Positions 1-5,492 are shown, counted from the stretch's first letter. The stretch is 5,590 nt of DNA from an uncultured Clostridia bacterium (GCA_934776915.1 CAKVNA010000063.1:1-5590), one strand, 5' to 3'. Numbers and translations are program-made. Notes: a model not told the origin generated them from the letters alone.

Positions 1-755
1 AAACTCTTTTTCAGTTCAGCGCTGTGGTCCTTTTCTTGGTTTTCTTCATAAAATTCTTTCAAATGCCACATTTCATGGAACAGCGTTGCAAACATATCTG
101 GAAATGTGCTGACAAAAGCCCTCATTGGCGTTTCGATGTTAATACTAAGTAAATACTTTACATTTCCGTTAAAGTCATAACCTACTTCTGCAAGAGCCAA
201 ACTTCCGTCTTGAACATTCGTTTCAACAAAGAAATTATCTTCATTTTTAACAACTGCCTTCTCATACAAAGTGTTGCTGCAATAATATCTCAGTTCAATC
301 AAATTTGGGTCAATCTTCATTGCATAACAACAAAAATCTCTAACTACACGGGCTGCTTTTGTTACAAAGGAATACCACTCACTTCGTGAAAATTCCATGA
401 CATGTTGCTCGGCAAATTGATAAAGTTGAATTAACTCTTTCTCCCTAATCTCTGCTGCCGCTCTCATTTCAAGCCCGTCAACATCAGACAGTTCAAAATT
501 ATCTATATCTGCCCCATTTCCCTTATAATTTTCCTCGCTAAAGTATTCACCACTTTCTACTGATTTAATAAACTCGTCAACATCAAAAGGCTCAAATTCT
601 TCCTCAAGTTGCTCATTTTCATTGTCAACATTCTCGTCAACATTTTTCTCCAAATCATTGTCAACCTCTTCTATCTTCTCAAAATTTCTGTCAACTTTTT
701 TGCCCCGTTTCTTGAAGAAGAAATTTCTTATCACATGCTCTTTTTTATCTGACAT
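1..755 (-). CDS. SprT-like zinc metalloprotease, 3' end cut by window edge
   Basis: I translated this minus-strand frame by hand: it opens at the ATG at 753-755 and stays open for 251 codons to the window edge. A GAGGTG ribosome binding site (760-765) lies 4 bases before the ATG. Residues 1-20 are basic. Residues about 21-60 are strongly acidic and Asn/Glu-rich and look disordered. A globular part follows from about residue 95. The sequence FHEMWH ends in a HExxH zinc motif (H227, E228, H231), and 13 residues later comes DHSAEL (H244). HExxH followed by a third His in an H-x-x-E-F/L/W setting is the pattern of SprT/Spartan-type proteases, which in studied members act in the cytoplasm on DNA-protein crosslinks or stalled proteins. 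The assignment rests on this motif and spacing only; another zincin family is possible. No signal peptide or membrane segment is visible. It has its own promoter and is separated from fabG by a terminator. Confidence 0.6.
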   Translation of the reverse strand, partial: MSDKKEHVIRNFFFKKRGKKVDRNFEKIEEVDNDLEKNVDENVDNENEQLEEEFEPFDVDEFIKSVESGEYFSEENYKGNGADIDNFELSDVDGLEMRAAAEIREKELIQLYQFAEQHVMEFSRSEWYSFVTKAARVVRDFCCYAMKIDPNLIELRYYCSNTLYEKAVVKNEDNFFVETNVQDGSLALAEVGYDFNGNVKYLLSINIETPMRAFVSTFPDMFATLFHEMWHLKEFYEENQEKDHSAELKKS

Positions 756-806
756 ATTACACCTCAAATCTGTATAAAGCCACTATAATTCTAGTAATCT
801 GATTAA

Positions 807-834
807 AGTATATCATGAATTCGCCATATGTCAA
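807..834 (-). promoter_or_regulatory. Promoter of the SprT-like gene
   Basis: On the minus strand a perfect -35 TTGACA (829-834) is followed by a 16-base spacer and a -10 TATACT (807-812). A TG one base before the -10 makes it an extended -10 as well. Transcription should start near position 800, giving a leader of about 45 nt before the ATG at 755. It lies just downstream of the fabG terminator, so this gene is transcribed independently. Confidence 0.75.
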
Positions 835-855
835 TATCTACCTTTACACAATAAC

Positions 856-886
856 AAAAAAAAGACCATAAGCAAATCTTATAGTC
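856..886 (-). terminator. Intrinsic terminator of the glnS-fabG unit
   Basis: Read on the minus strand, GACTATAAG (878-886) pairs with CTTATGGTC (864-872) around a 5-base loop. This makes a 9-bp stem with one G-U pair, followed directly by eight T (856-863). On the plus strand the same position is a C-A mismatch, so the hairpin is better formed in minus-strand RNA. It begins 16 bases after the fabG stop codon. Confidence 0.85.
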
Positions 887-902
887 CTTTTTATGTGGAA
901 AA

Positions 903-1694
903 TTAAAACATTCCGCCGTCTATTGCAATAATTTGACCAGTTATATAGTCAGATTTGTCAGAAAGTAGGAATGAAACAAGGTTTGCGACATCTTGCGGCG
1001 TTCCAATGCGTTTTTTAAGGACACGGGCGGCTTCAAGAGGCTTAATATCGTCTGTCAAAACGCCTTTATTCATATCCGTATCAACCCAACCTGGGGCAAC
1101 GGCATTTACATTTACTTCTGGGGCAAGTTCAATGGCAAAATTGCGGGTTAAAGAGTTTACAGCACTCTTTGAAGCGTCATAATCAATGGTTGTTGGATAA
1201 AAACAGTTTATAGAGTTGTTCGACGACACGTTCACTATCTTTCCAAAGCCATTCTGTTTCATAGCCGACCCAACGGTTTTGCAGAGGTGATAAACGCTGT
1301 AAGTGTTTACAGCAAAGGTTTTTGCAAACTGACCGACTGTTCGGTCACGAACGTCCATATCAACACAGATTCCAGCATTATTCACAAGATAATCAATTCT
1401 TCCAAATTCACTTGTGACTTGCTCAATCATCATGTCAACCTGGTCACAAATGGATACATCGGCTTGAACTGCAAGGCATTTCACATCATACTTTTTTTCA
1501 AGTTCCCTTGCCAAGTTTTCCGCCAATTCCTTTGATGAATTGTAATTGATTGCAACGTTTATACCTTCGCTTGCAAGTTGGGTGGCAATTTGCTTGCCTA
1601 TTCCCCTACTTGCACCGGTGACAAGGGCATATTTTTTTTGTTTTTCTTCAACTTTTTTGCTCTTTTTTAGCCCAATTTTTTCAAAAAAACCCAT
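903..1694 (-). CDS. fabG: Short-chain dehydrogenase, 3-oxoacyl-ACP reductase-like
   Basis: A 263-residue classical SDR enzyme that probably reduces 3-oxoacyl-ACP with NADPH in the cytoplasm. Visible motifs are the nucleotide-binding TGASRGIG (26-33), NYNSS (50-54, typical of NADP users), NNAG (105-108), and the tetrad N130, S158 (or S157), Y172 and K176 in YDASK. PG is at 201-202 and the FabG-like C-terminus YITGQIIAIDGGMF at 250-263. The S158-Y172 spacing is one residue longer than in E. coli FabG. Residues 1-20 are a Lys-rich extension before the Rossmann fold; GGAG (1701-1704), 6 bases before the ATG, supports this longer start. The gene follows glnS by 50 bases with no promoter or terminator between, so it should be co-transcribed with it. 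No other fatty acid genes are nearby, so it could be an SDR with another substrate; the gene symbol is tentative. Confidence 0.85.
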   Translation of the reverse strand: MGFFEKIGLKKSKKVEEKQKKYALVTGASRGIGKQIATQLASEGINVAINYNSSKELAENLARELEKKYDVKCLAVQADVSICDQVDMMIEQVTSEFGRIDYLVNNAGICVDMDVRDRTVGQFAKTFAVNTYSVYHLCKTVGSAMKQNGFGKIVNVSSNNSINCFYPTTIDYDASKSAVNSLTRNFAIELAPEVNVNAVAPGWVDTDMNKGVLTDDIKPLEAARVLKKRIGTPQDVANLVSFLLSDKSDYITGQIIAIDGGMF

Positions 1695-1744
1695 AAAAAT
1701 CTCCAGTTTTTGCCCATTTTTTGTTAAAAATGTGTTAAATTTCG

Positions 1745-3421
1745 TTACTTTTTAAACCCGTCTTTAAGAGAAATTGTGCTGTTAAACACAACTCTACTGT
1801 CAGTAGAGTCCTTGTCAACACAGAAATATCCCTTACGCATAAATTGGAACTTGTCATATGGCTTTGCAGATTTTAGGAAGTTTTCTGCAAGGGCTGTTGT
1901 TTCGACAAGAGAGTCTTTTTCCAATATTTCGTCAATAGGCACTCCGTCTGCAAGCGCTTTTGAAGGCCACAAATATTCTGATTTAACAAGGTTTTTGAAA
2001 TTTCTTATTACACATTCAAAGCAATTTTCACTTGATACAAAATGGATTGTGCCTTTAACTTTAAGTCCGCTGGTGTCTTCCCCGCTTTTTGTATTTGGCA
2101 AATATTCACATTCCAAGTGGTCAATTTTGTCGCCATTCATAACAACTTTGTTGCAACGAATTACGTATGCGCCTTTAAGTCTGACAAGTCCACCTTCAAC
2201 AAGTCTGTTGTATTTTGGTGGTGGGTTGAGTGAAAAATCTTCGTCTTCAATGTAAATTTCTCTGCTAAATAGTGCCTTATGTGTTCCCGCATTTTCGTCA
2301 TTTGGATTGTTTGGAATAGAAATTTCTTCGGTTTTCCCTTCTGGGTAATTGGTTATTACAACCTTAAGTGGCGACATAACAACAATTGCACGGGTTGCCA
2401 CTTTATTTAGGTCCTCACGAATGTAATATTCTAATGCACTGAATGGAAGTGTGCTTTCGCTTGCAACAACACCGCAACTGTGAATAAAGTTTTTGACGCC
2501 TTGTGCAGTGTAGCCACGTCTTCTCATGCCAACCATTGTTAAAAATCTTGGGTCGTCCCAGCCCATAACTTTTCCTTCTTCAACAAGTTTTTTGAGATAA
2601 CGTTTGCCAAGTAGGACATTTTCAATATTAAGTGAAGAAAATTCTCTTTGTTTTGGGGCAAAAGGTTTGTTCCAACCATGGTCAATAAACCATTCATATG
2701 CTTCTCTATGAACTCTGAAAGTGGTGTCGCAAAGGCTGTATGTTACGCCTTCCAAAGCATCTTCCATTGGGTGTGCAAAGTCATACTTTGGATATATACA
2801 CCATTTTGTTCCAGTTCTGTAGTGTGGCTCTCTTGAAATGTTATACATAATTGGGTCACGCATAAGGATATTTGGGTGTGACATATCAATTTTCGCACGC
2901 AATGTAAGTGTGCCGTCTGGATACTTTCCCGCACGCATTTCTCTAAAAAGTCTTAAACTTTCTTCCGCTGGTCTATCTCTAAATGGACTATTTTTACCCG
3001 GCTCGGTAAGCGTTCCCTTAAGCTTTTGTTGTTCTTCTTGCGAAAGTTCGTCAACATATGCATAGCCGTTTTTTATCATTTCTTCGGCAATTTCATAAAT
3101 TTTGTCAAAGTATGCTTCACTGGCATATATCATTGCTTTTGGCTCAAAACCTAGCCAATGCAAGTCTTCCATGTAACTGTCGGCAAATTCACCTTGCTCT
3201 CGTGAAGGGTTGGTGTCGTCCATACGAAGATAGGTGTAACCTCCAAATTTTTGTGCAGTTTCAAAGTCTATTATCCATGCTTTGCAATGTCCAATGTGCC
3301 AATAGCCACTTGGCTCTGGTGGGCAACGGGTGATAACCTCTTTACTTCTGCCCGATTTGAGGTCAGACAAAATTTCTTCTTCAATAAAATTGTCTGCCTT
3401 TATGTTTTCCAAATCAATCAT
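1745..3421 (-). CDS. glnS: Glutaminyl-tRNA synthetase
   Basis: Class I aminoacyl-tRNA synthetase that charges tRNA-Gln with glutamine; 558 residues, close to E. coli GlnRS (about 554). The ATP-binding HIGH motif (42-45) lies in PPEPSGYWHIGHCK, and the RMDDTNP segment is at 66-72. The segment ALEGVTYSLC (222-231) ends in C231, matching E. coli Cys229; the related GluRS has Arg there, which favours Gln over Glu specificity. WDDPRF (288-293) and MRRRGYT (299-305) follow the second signature. The C-terminal half has the beta-barrel anticodon-binding region, ending FQFMRKGYFCVD and VFNSTISLKDGF. The KMSKS-type loop reads LLGKRY (270-275): K273 is kept, but the usual Ser before it is Gly. The start has a modest GGGAAAG site (3426-3432). 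It is first gene of a unit with fabG, behind a leader of about 200 nt. Having GlnRS implies direct Gln-tRNA charging in this organism. Confidence 0.97.
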   Translation of the reverse strand: MIDLENIKADNFIEEEILSDLKSGRSKEVITRCPPEPSGYWHIGHCKAWIIDFETAQKFGGYTYLRMDDTNPSREQGEFADSYMEDLHWLGFEPKAMIYASEAYFDKIYEIAEEMIKNGYAYVDELSQEEQQKLKGTLTEPGKNSPFRDRPAEESLRLFREMRAGKYPDGTLTLRAKIDMSHPNILMRDPIMYNISREPHYRTGTKWCIYPKYDFAHPMEDALEGVTYSLCDTTFRVHREAYEWFIDHGWNKPFAPKQREFSSLNIENVLLGKRYLKKLVEEGKVMGWDDPRFLTMVGMRRRGYTAQGVKNFIHSCGVVASESTLPFSALEYYIREDLNKVATRAIVVMSPLKVVITNYPEGKTEEISIPNNPNDENAGTHKALFSREIYIEDEDFSLNPPPKYNRLVEGGLVRLKGAYVIRCNKVVMNGDKIDHLECEYLPNTKSGEDTSGLKVKGTIHFVSSENCFECVIRNFKNLVKSEYLWPSKALADGVPIDEILEKDSLVETTALAENFLKSAKPYDKFQFMRKGYFCVDKDSTDSRVVFNSTISLKDGFKK

Positions 3422-3507
3422 TTTTCTTTCCCTTTTATTTTATCCAATATAATAAAAATAACTTATATAAAACAATATTTAACATAAAAAATAAAATTTT
3501 TGAGCAT

Positions 3508-3620
3508 GTGTGAAATTTCTCGTTTAAATGGGCTTTAATTCACATTCTTTTATAGACATATAAATTCTCATAAAACAAATTTATGCCGCCTACAAAGCAA
3601 TTTAACGAGGAAATTGACAC
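3508..3620 (-). ncRNA. Candidate structured leader RNA upstream of glnS
   Basis: The predicted glnS transcript starts at about 3619, exactly where a long imperfect inverted repeat begins. On the minus strand the arms at 3594-3620 and 3508-3536 can form about 24 base pairs in five blocks: 3617-3620 with 3508-3511, 3610-3615 with 3514-3519, 3604-3608 with 3520-3524, 3600-3603 with 3526-3529, and 3594-3598 with 3532-3536. Only single-base bulges and 1x2 internal loops separate them. Inside are two perfect 6-bp hairpins, CATAAA/TTTATG (3569-3585) and TTTATA/TATAAA (3549-3564), with GTAGGCGG, AGAA and a 12-base strand as junctions. This is a three-way junction. It resembles no riboswitch class I recognise and lacks the T-box consensus. 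The fold is by hand; it could instead be a MITE-like inverted repeat. About 86 very AT-rich bases follow before the glnS ATG. Confidence 0.5.
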
Positions 3621-3625
3621 AATAT

Positions 3626-3654
3626 ATTATACAAAATTTTGAGTATTCCGTCAA
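3626..3654 (-). promoter_or_regulatory. Promoter of glnS-fabG
   Basis: On the minus strand -35 TTGACG (3649-3654, five of six matches) and a perfect -10 TATAAT (3626-3631) are separated by the ideal 17 bases. Transcription should begin around 3618-3620, which leaves a leader of about 198 nt before the glnS ATG. Confidence 0.85.
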
Positions 3655-3673
3655 ATAGAGTTGCTTTATTTTT

Positions 3674-3704
3674 AAAAAAAGAGGACTCCTTTTCAGAAGT
3701 CCCC
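3674..3704 (-). terminator. Intrinsic terminator of rpmB
   Basis: Minus-strand GGGGACTTC (3696-3704) pairs with GGAGTCCTC (3681-3689) around the loop TGAAAA. The 9-bp stem has two G-U pairs and is followed by seven T (3674-3680). It begins 15 bases after the rpmB stop and separates rpmB from the glnS promoter. Confidence 0.9.
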
Positions 3705-3718
3705 TATTCTAAAACCAA

Positions 3719-3916
3719 TTAAGCCCTAACAAGATCTTTGTTTTTCATACACTTTGTGCAGACATTCTTCTTGACTGGAGTGCCATTTTCCACCACAGTA
3801 ATTTTTTGGACATTTGCTTTTTTATGTGTAAGTGTTCTTCTTGTTAGTTGAGAACTTCTATAACTCAAATTGCTGGCTCTCATCTGGTCTTTTCCACAAA
3901 TTTCACATTTTGCCAT
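3719..3916 (-). CDS. rpmB: 50S ribosomal protein L28, zinc-binding form
   Basis: A 65-residue, very basic protein of the large ribosomal subunit. It starts MAKCEICGKD and ends CTKCMKNKDLVRA, with the core THKKANVQKITVVENGTP that is typical of L28. Two CxxC pairs, C4/C7 and C53/C56, make this the zinc-ribbon form of L28. The frame is open further upstream to an ATG at 3956-3958, but that codon overlaps the -10 box, so it cannot be in the mRNA. The ATG at 3914-3916 has a strong AAGGAG site (3927-3932) 10 bases upstream and gives the usual L28 length. It is a single-gene unit with its own promoter and terminator. Confidence 0.96.
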   Translation of the reverse strand: MAKCEICGKDQMRASNLSYRSSQLTRRTLTHKKANVQKITVVENGTPVKKNVCTKCMKNKDLVRA

Positions 3917-3926
3917 TTTTCTAACT

Positions 3927-3932
3927 CTCCTT
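3927..3932 (-). promoter_or_regulatory. Ribosome binding site of rpmB
   Basis: AAGGAG on the minus strand, 10 bases before the ATG at 3914-3916. It decides the start of L28 in favour of the 65-residue form over an upstream in-frame ATG. Confidence 0.85.
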
Positions 3933-3949
3933 AAAGTAACTACTTGAAT

Positions 3950-3977
3950 ATTATACATATTAAAATAAAATTGTCAA
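3950..3977 (-). promoter_or_regulatory. Promoter of rpmB
   Basis: Perfect -35 TTGACA (3972-3977) and perfect -10 TATAAT (3950-3955) on the minus strand with a 16-base spacer. The expected start near 3943 gives a short leader of about 27 nt containing the AAGGAG site. The two perfect boxes suit a highly expressed ribosomal protein gene. Confidence 0.9.
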
Positions 3978-4027
3978 CAAAAGAAATCAATTTTTTTGGG
4001 AAATGTGGCATAATTCCAAAAAATCTA

Positions 4028-4056
4028 TGGACAATAGGGGTAAAAATTGCTATAAT
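4028..4056 (+). promoter_or_regulatory. Promoter of tRNA-Thr
   Basis: -35 TGGACA (4028-4033, five of six) and perfect -10 TATAAT (4051-4056) are 17 bases apart. The start should be near 4063, only a few bases before the mature tRNA 5' end, so the primary transcript has almost no 5' leader for RNase P to remove. No leading G/C-rich discriminator (stringent control type) stands out. Confidence 0.85.
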
Positions 4057-4066
4057 ACTGATGTTT

Positions 4067-4142
4067 GCTACTGTGGCTCAGTTGGTAGAGCAATTGATTC
4101 GTAATCAATAGGTCGGCGGTCCGAGTCCGCCCAGTAGCTCCA
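4067..4142 (+). tRNA. tRNA-Thr (anticodon CGT)
   Basis: The 76 bases fold into a full cloverleaf with encoded CCA. The acceptor stem GCTACTG/CAGTAGC has 7 perfect pairs, the D-stem is GCTC/GAGC with GG in the loop, and the anticodon stem ATTGA/TCAAT encloses TTCGTAA. The anticodon CGT (4100-4102) reads ACG threonine codons. The variable loop AGGTC has 5 bases, and the T-stem GGCGG/CCGCC is perfect. The discriminator base is T. The T-loop is TCCGAGT, so position 55, nearly always T (pseudouridine), is C. ACG is usually a minor codon in AT-rich genomes, so this is likely a secondary threonine isoacceptor. It has its own promoter and terminator. Confidence 0.97.
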
Positions 4143-4151
4143 AAACAAAGT

Positions 4152-4182
4152 AAATCCGAACACATTGTGGGCGGATTTTTTT
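4152..4182 (+). terminator. Intrinsic terminator of tRNA-Thr
   Basis: AAATCCG (4152-4158) pairs with CGGATTT (4172-4178). Between them CAC/GTG can extend the hairpin. A run of seven T spans 4176-4182. The flanking AAAACAAA and TTTGTTTT could lengthen the stem further. It begins 9 bases after the tRNA CCA end. The following 4183-4256 is T-rich then A-rich spacer with no gene that I can support. Confidence 0.85.
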
Positions 4183-4256
4183 GTTTTGTTCTTTTCTTTT
4201 TTATTTTTTCGTTTTTCATTCTTCTTTTAATACGAATTTATTTTGAAATAAGAAAG

Positions 4257-4289
4257 AAAAAAAAGAAGAAGGTTTTATTCTTCTTCTTT
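4257..4289 (-). terminator. Terminator of the S1-domain gene, overlapping its last codons
   Basis: On the minus strand AAAGAAGAAG (4280-4289) pairs with CTTCTTCTTT (4262-4271) around an 8-base loop and runs into a T tract (4257-4264 on the complement). The upstream arm is the coding sequence for the final Lys-Glu-Glu-Glu and the stop codon TAA sits in the loop. The stem is only moderately GC-rich, so efficiency is uncertain. Confidence 0.65.
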
Positions 4290-5411
4290 GTCTTTGTTTT
4301 CTCTGTCAAAATTAAAGGTCATGGAGCCATCACGATTGCGAGCAAGTTTGACAACTTCTGGTTCTTCTTGAGTGGCTTTCAAACTTAGGGACACTTTGCA
4401 ATTTTCTGGGTCTAGGGCTATGATTTTTAGGTCAAGTTCTTGCCCAACTTTTGCCACTTCGTAGATATTGCGGACAAAGTAGTGTGAGGCTTCCTTAACA
4501 TGCAACAGTCCTTCAAGTCCATCACCAAAGCCAACCACTGCCCCAAAGGACAAAATCTTTTTGACTGTGCAATGGACAATATCACCCACATGATATTGTT
4601 TAAGTTTTTCGATTGTTGGGTTTTGTTGCAAGGCTTTGTAACTGAGTGATACTCTGCCTTGTTCCTTGTCGCATTTGATAACTTTAAATTCATACTCCTT
4701 GCCGAGTTCAAAAACTTCACTTGCTGGTTTGTCTTTTTCATAACTGGCTTCGCTGTTGTGAACCAAGCAGTCAACGCCGTCAACATTTACAAAAGCGCCA
4801 AAGTCTGTAAATCTGACGACTTTTCCCTTTACAATTTTGTCCACATACATGGCTTCCCAAAATGCCGTTTCTTTGGTGTGTTTTTCATTTTCTTCAACCG
4901 CTTTTATGGAAGCAATTATCTTTTTGTTCAAAAGGTCAATTTCTATGACTATCGCTTTGAGTTGTTTGTTGACATAATTCTCAAGGTTGTTGTCCACTCG
5001 TCTGATTGAAATTTGACTATATGGAACAAAGACTTCAAAATTGCCCAATTTGCTTTGAAGTCCTCCATGCACTGCATGAGTAATAATGATTTCAATCTCA
5101 TCACCAATTTGAAGATTGTTTATCATTTGCTCGCCACGCCTAATTTCATCTGCTTTTGCCTTTGACAAAATGACAGCACCGCTTTCGTCCTTTGTGTTTG
5201 TGATAATTGCTTCAAACTTGTCCCCCACAGACACATCTTGCAATGCGTCAAGTTCCTCTGGCAGATATGGAACAAGTCCGTCCTTCTTGCCTCCGATATT
5301 TACAAGTAATCCGCTTTTCATTTCCGCAACGGCAACTGCTTCTACCTTTGTGCCAACTCTAAACCTAACAAAAGTTCTATCTATGTTGCTTAAATTGAAT
5401 TTCTCATCCAT
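4275..5411 (-). CDS. S1 RNA-binding domain protein (30S ribosomal protein S1-like)
   Basis: A 378-residue RNA-binding protein with four S1 (OB-fold) repeats at about 19-85, 100-171, 192-260 and 274-346, and a charged tail ending KDKEEE. Repeat 3 is the most canonical (GKVVRFTDFGAFVNVDG, then GRVSLSYKAL); repeat 4 has LSFGAVVGFGDGLEGLLHV. Repeat 2 is divergent. Four repeats in 378 residues match the shorter Firmicutes S1 (B. subtilis YpfD type) rather than the six-repeat E. coli S1; its exact role in translation there is less certain. I chose the ATG at 5409-5411. A TTG in frame 10 codons upstream (5439-5441) has no ribosome binding site and lies at or before the expected transcription start. 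The only good AAAGGAG (5427-5433) is 15 bases from the chosen ATG, unusually far, and nearer an out-of-frame ATG. It is a single-gene unit with a terminator overlapping its end. Confidence 0.9.
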   Translation of the reverse strand: MDEKFNLSNIDRTFVRFRVGTKVEAVAVAEMKSGLLVNIGGKKDGLVPYLPEELDALQDVSVGDKFEAIITNTKDESGAVILSKAKADEIRRGEQMINNLQIGDEIEIIITHAVHGGLQSKLGNFEVFVPYSQISIRRVDNNLENYVNKQLKAIVIEIDLLNKKIIASIKAVEENEKHTKETAFWEAMYVDKIVKGKVVRFTDFGAFVNVDGVDCLVHNSEASYEKDKPASEVFELGKEYEFKVIKCDKEQGRVSLSYKALQQNPTIEKLKQYHVGDIVHCTVKKILSFGAVVGFGDGLEGLLHVKEASHYFVRNIYEVAKVGQELDLKIIALDPENCKVSLSLKATQEEPEVVKLARNRDGSMTFNFDRENKDKEEE

Positions 5412-5426
5412 TGTTTGTCCATCAAA

Positions 5427-5433
5427 CTCCTTT
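5427..5433 (-). promoter_or_regulatory. Displaced ribosome binding site of the S1-domain gene
   Basis: AAAGGAG on the minus strand is 15 bases from the in-frame ATG at 5409-5411 but only 4 bases from an out-of-frame ATG at 5420-5422. The usual gap is 5-10 bases, so neither start is ideally placed. A weaker GATGGA closer to the in-frame ATG may help. Confidence 0.6.
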
Positions 5434-5441
5434 ATACGCAA

Positions 5442-5450
5442 ATTGTATCA
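5442..5450 (-). promoter_or_regulatory. Probable promoter -10 of the S1-domain gene
   Basis: TGATACAAT on the minus strand is an extended -10 (TG, one base, TACAAT at 5442-5447). The -35 region falls in the T-run and stem of the upstream terminator (best fit TTTGTT, weak). The expected start near 5435 gives a leader of about 25 nt. Without this promoter the gene would depend on read-through of the terminator at 5459-5492. Confidence 0.5.
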
Positions 5451-5458
5451 GAATTTTC

Positions 5459-5492
5459 AAAAAAAACAAACTACTTTTTAATAGTTTGTTTT
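5459..5492 (-). terminator. Intrinsic terminator of the gene beyond the right edge
   Basis: On the minus strand AAAACAAACTA (5482-5492) pairs with TAGTTTGTTTT (5463-5473) around an 8-base loop, an 11-bp perfect stem. Seven or eight T follow (5459-5466). The plus-strand reading has only a short T-run, so it acts best on minus-strand transcripts entering from the right. It ends just before the S1 gene promoter. Confidence 0.8.

Noticed and set aside
782..795. Imperfect palindrome ACTATAATTCTAGT in the leader of the SprT-like gene, as an operator
   Set aside because: Twelve of 14 bases are symmetric, but such palindromes are common by chance in AT-rich DNA, and it matches no operator I recognise (not the Gram-positive LexA box).
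1776..2255. 159-residue plus-strand ORF opposite glnS, as a gene
   Set aside because: It is the antisense shadow of the clearly coding GlnRS, with no recognisable domain and no promoter.
3422..3620. T-box riboswitch in the glnS leader
   Set aside because: The minus-strand leader contains no sequence resembling the T-box consensus AGGGUGGNACCGCG and no terminator/antiterminator pair before glnS.
3508..3620. 6S RNA
   Set aside because: The element is too short (~113 nt against ~180-200), has two branch hairpins rather than one long apical stem with a large central bubble, and lacks an adjacent terminator.
3917..3958. 14-residue N-terminal extension of L28
   Set aside because: Its ATG overlaps the -10 box and would lie upstream of the transcription start; the internal ATG has AAGGAG and gives the family length.
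4025..4219. 64-residue minus-strand ORF containing GATGRTRTADLLITNQ
   Set aside because: It is antisense to the tRNA-Thr gene; this kind of peptide is a well-known spurious translation of tRNA genes, and it has no ribosome binding site.
5412..5441. TTG start giving a 388-residue S1 protein
   Set aside because: There is no ribosome binding site before the TTG, the codon lies at or before the predicted transcription start, and the added residues overlap the AAAGGAG site.
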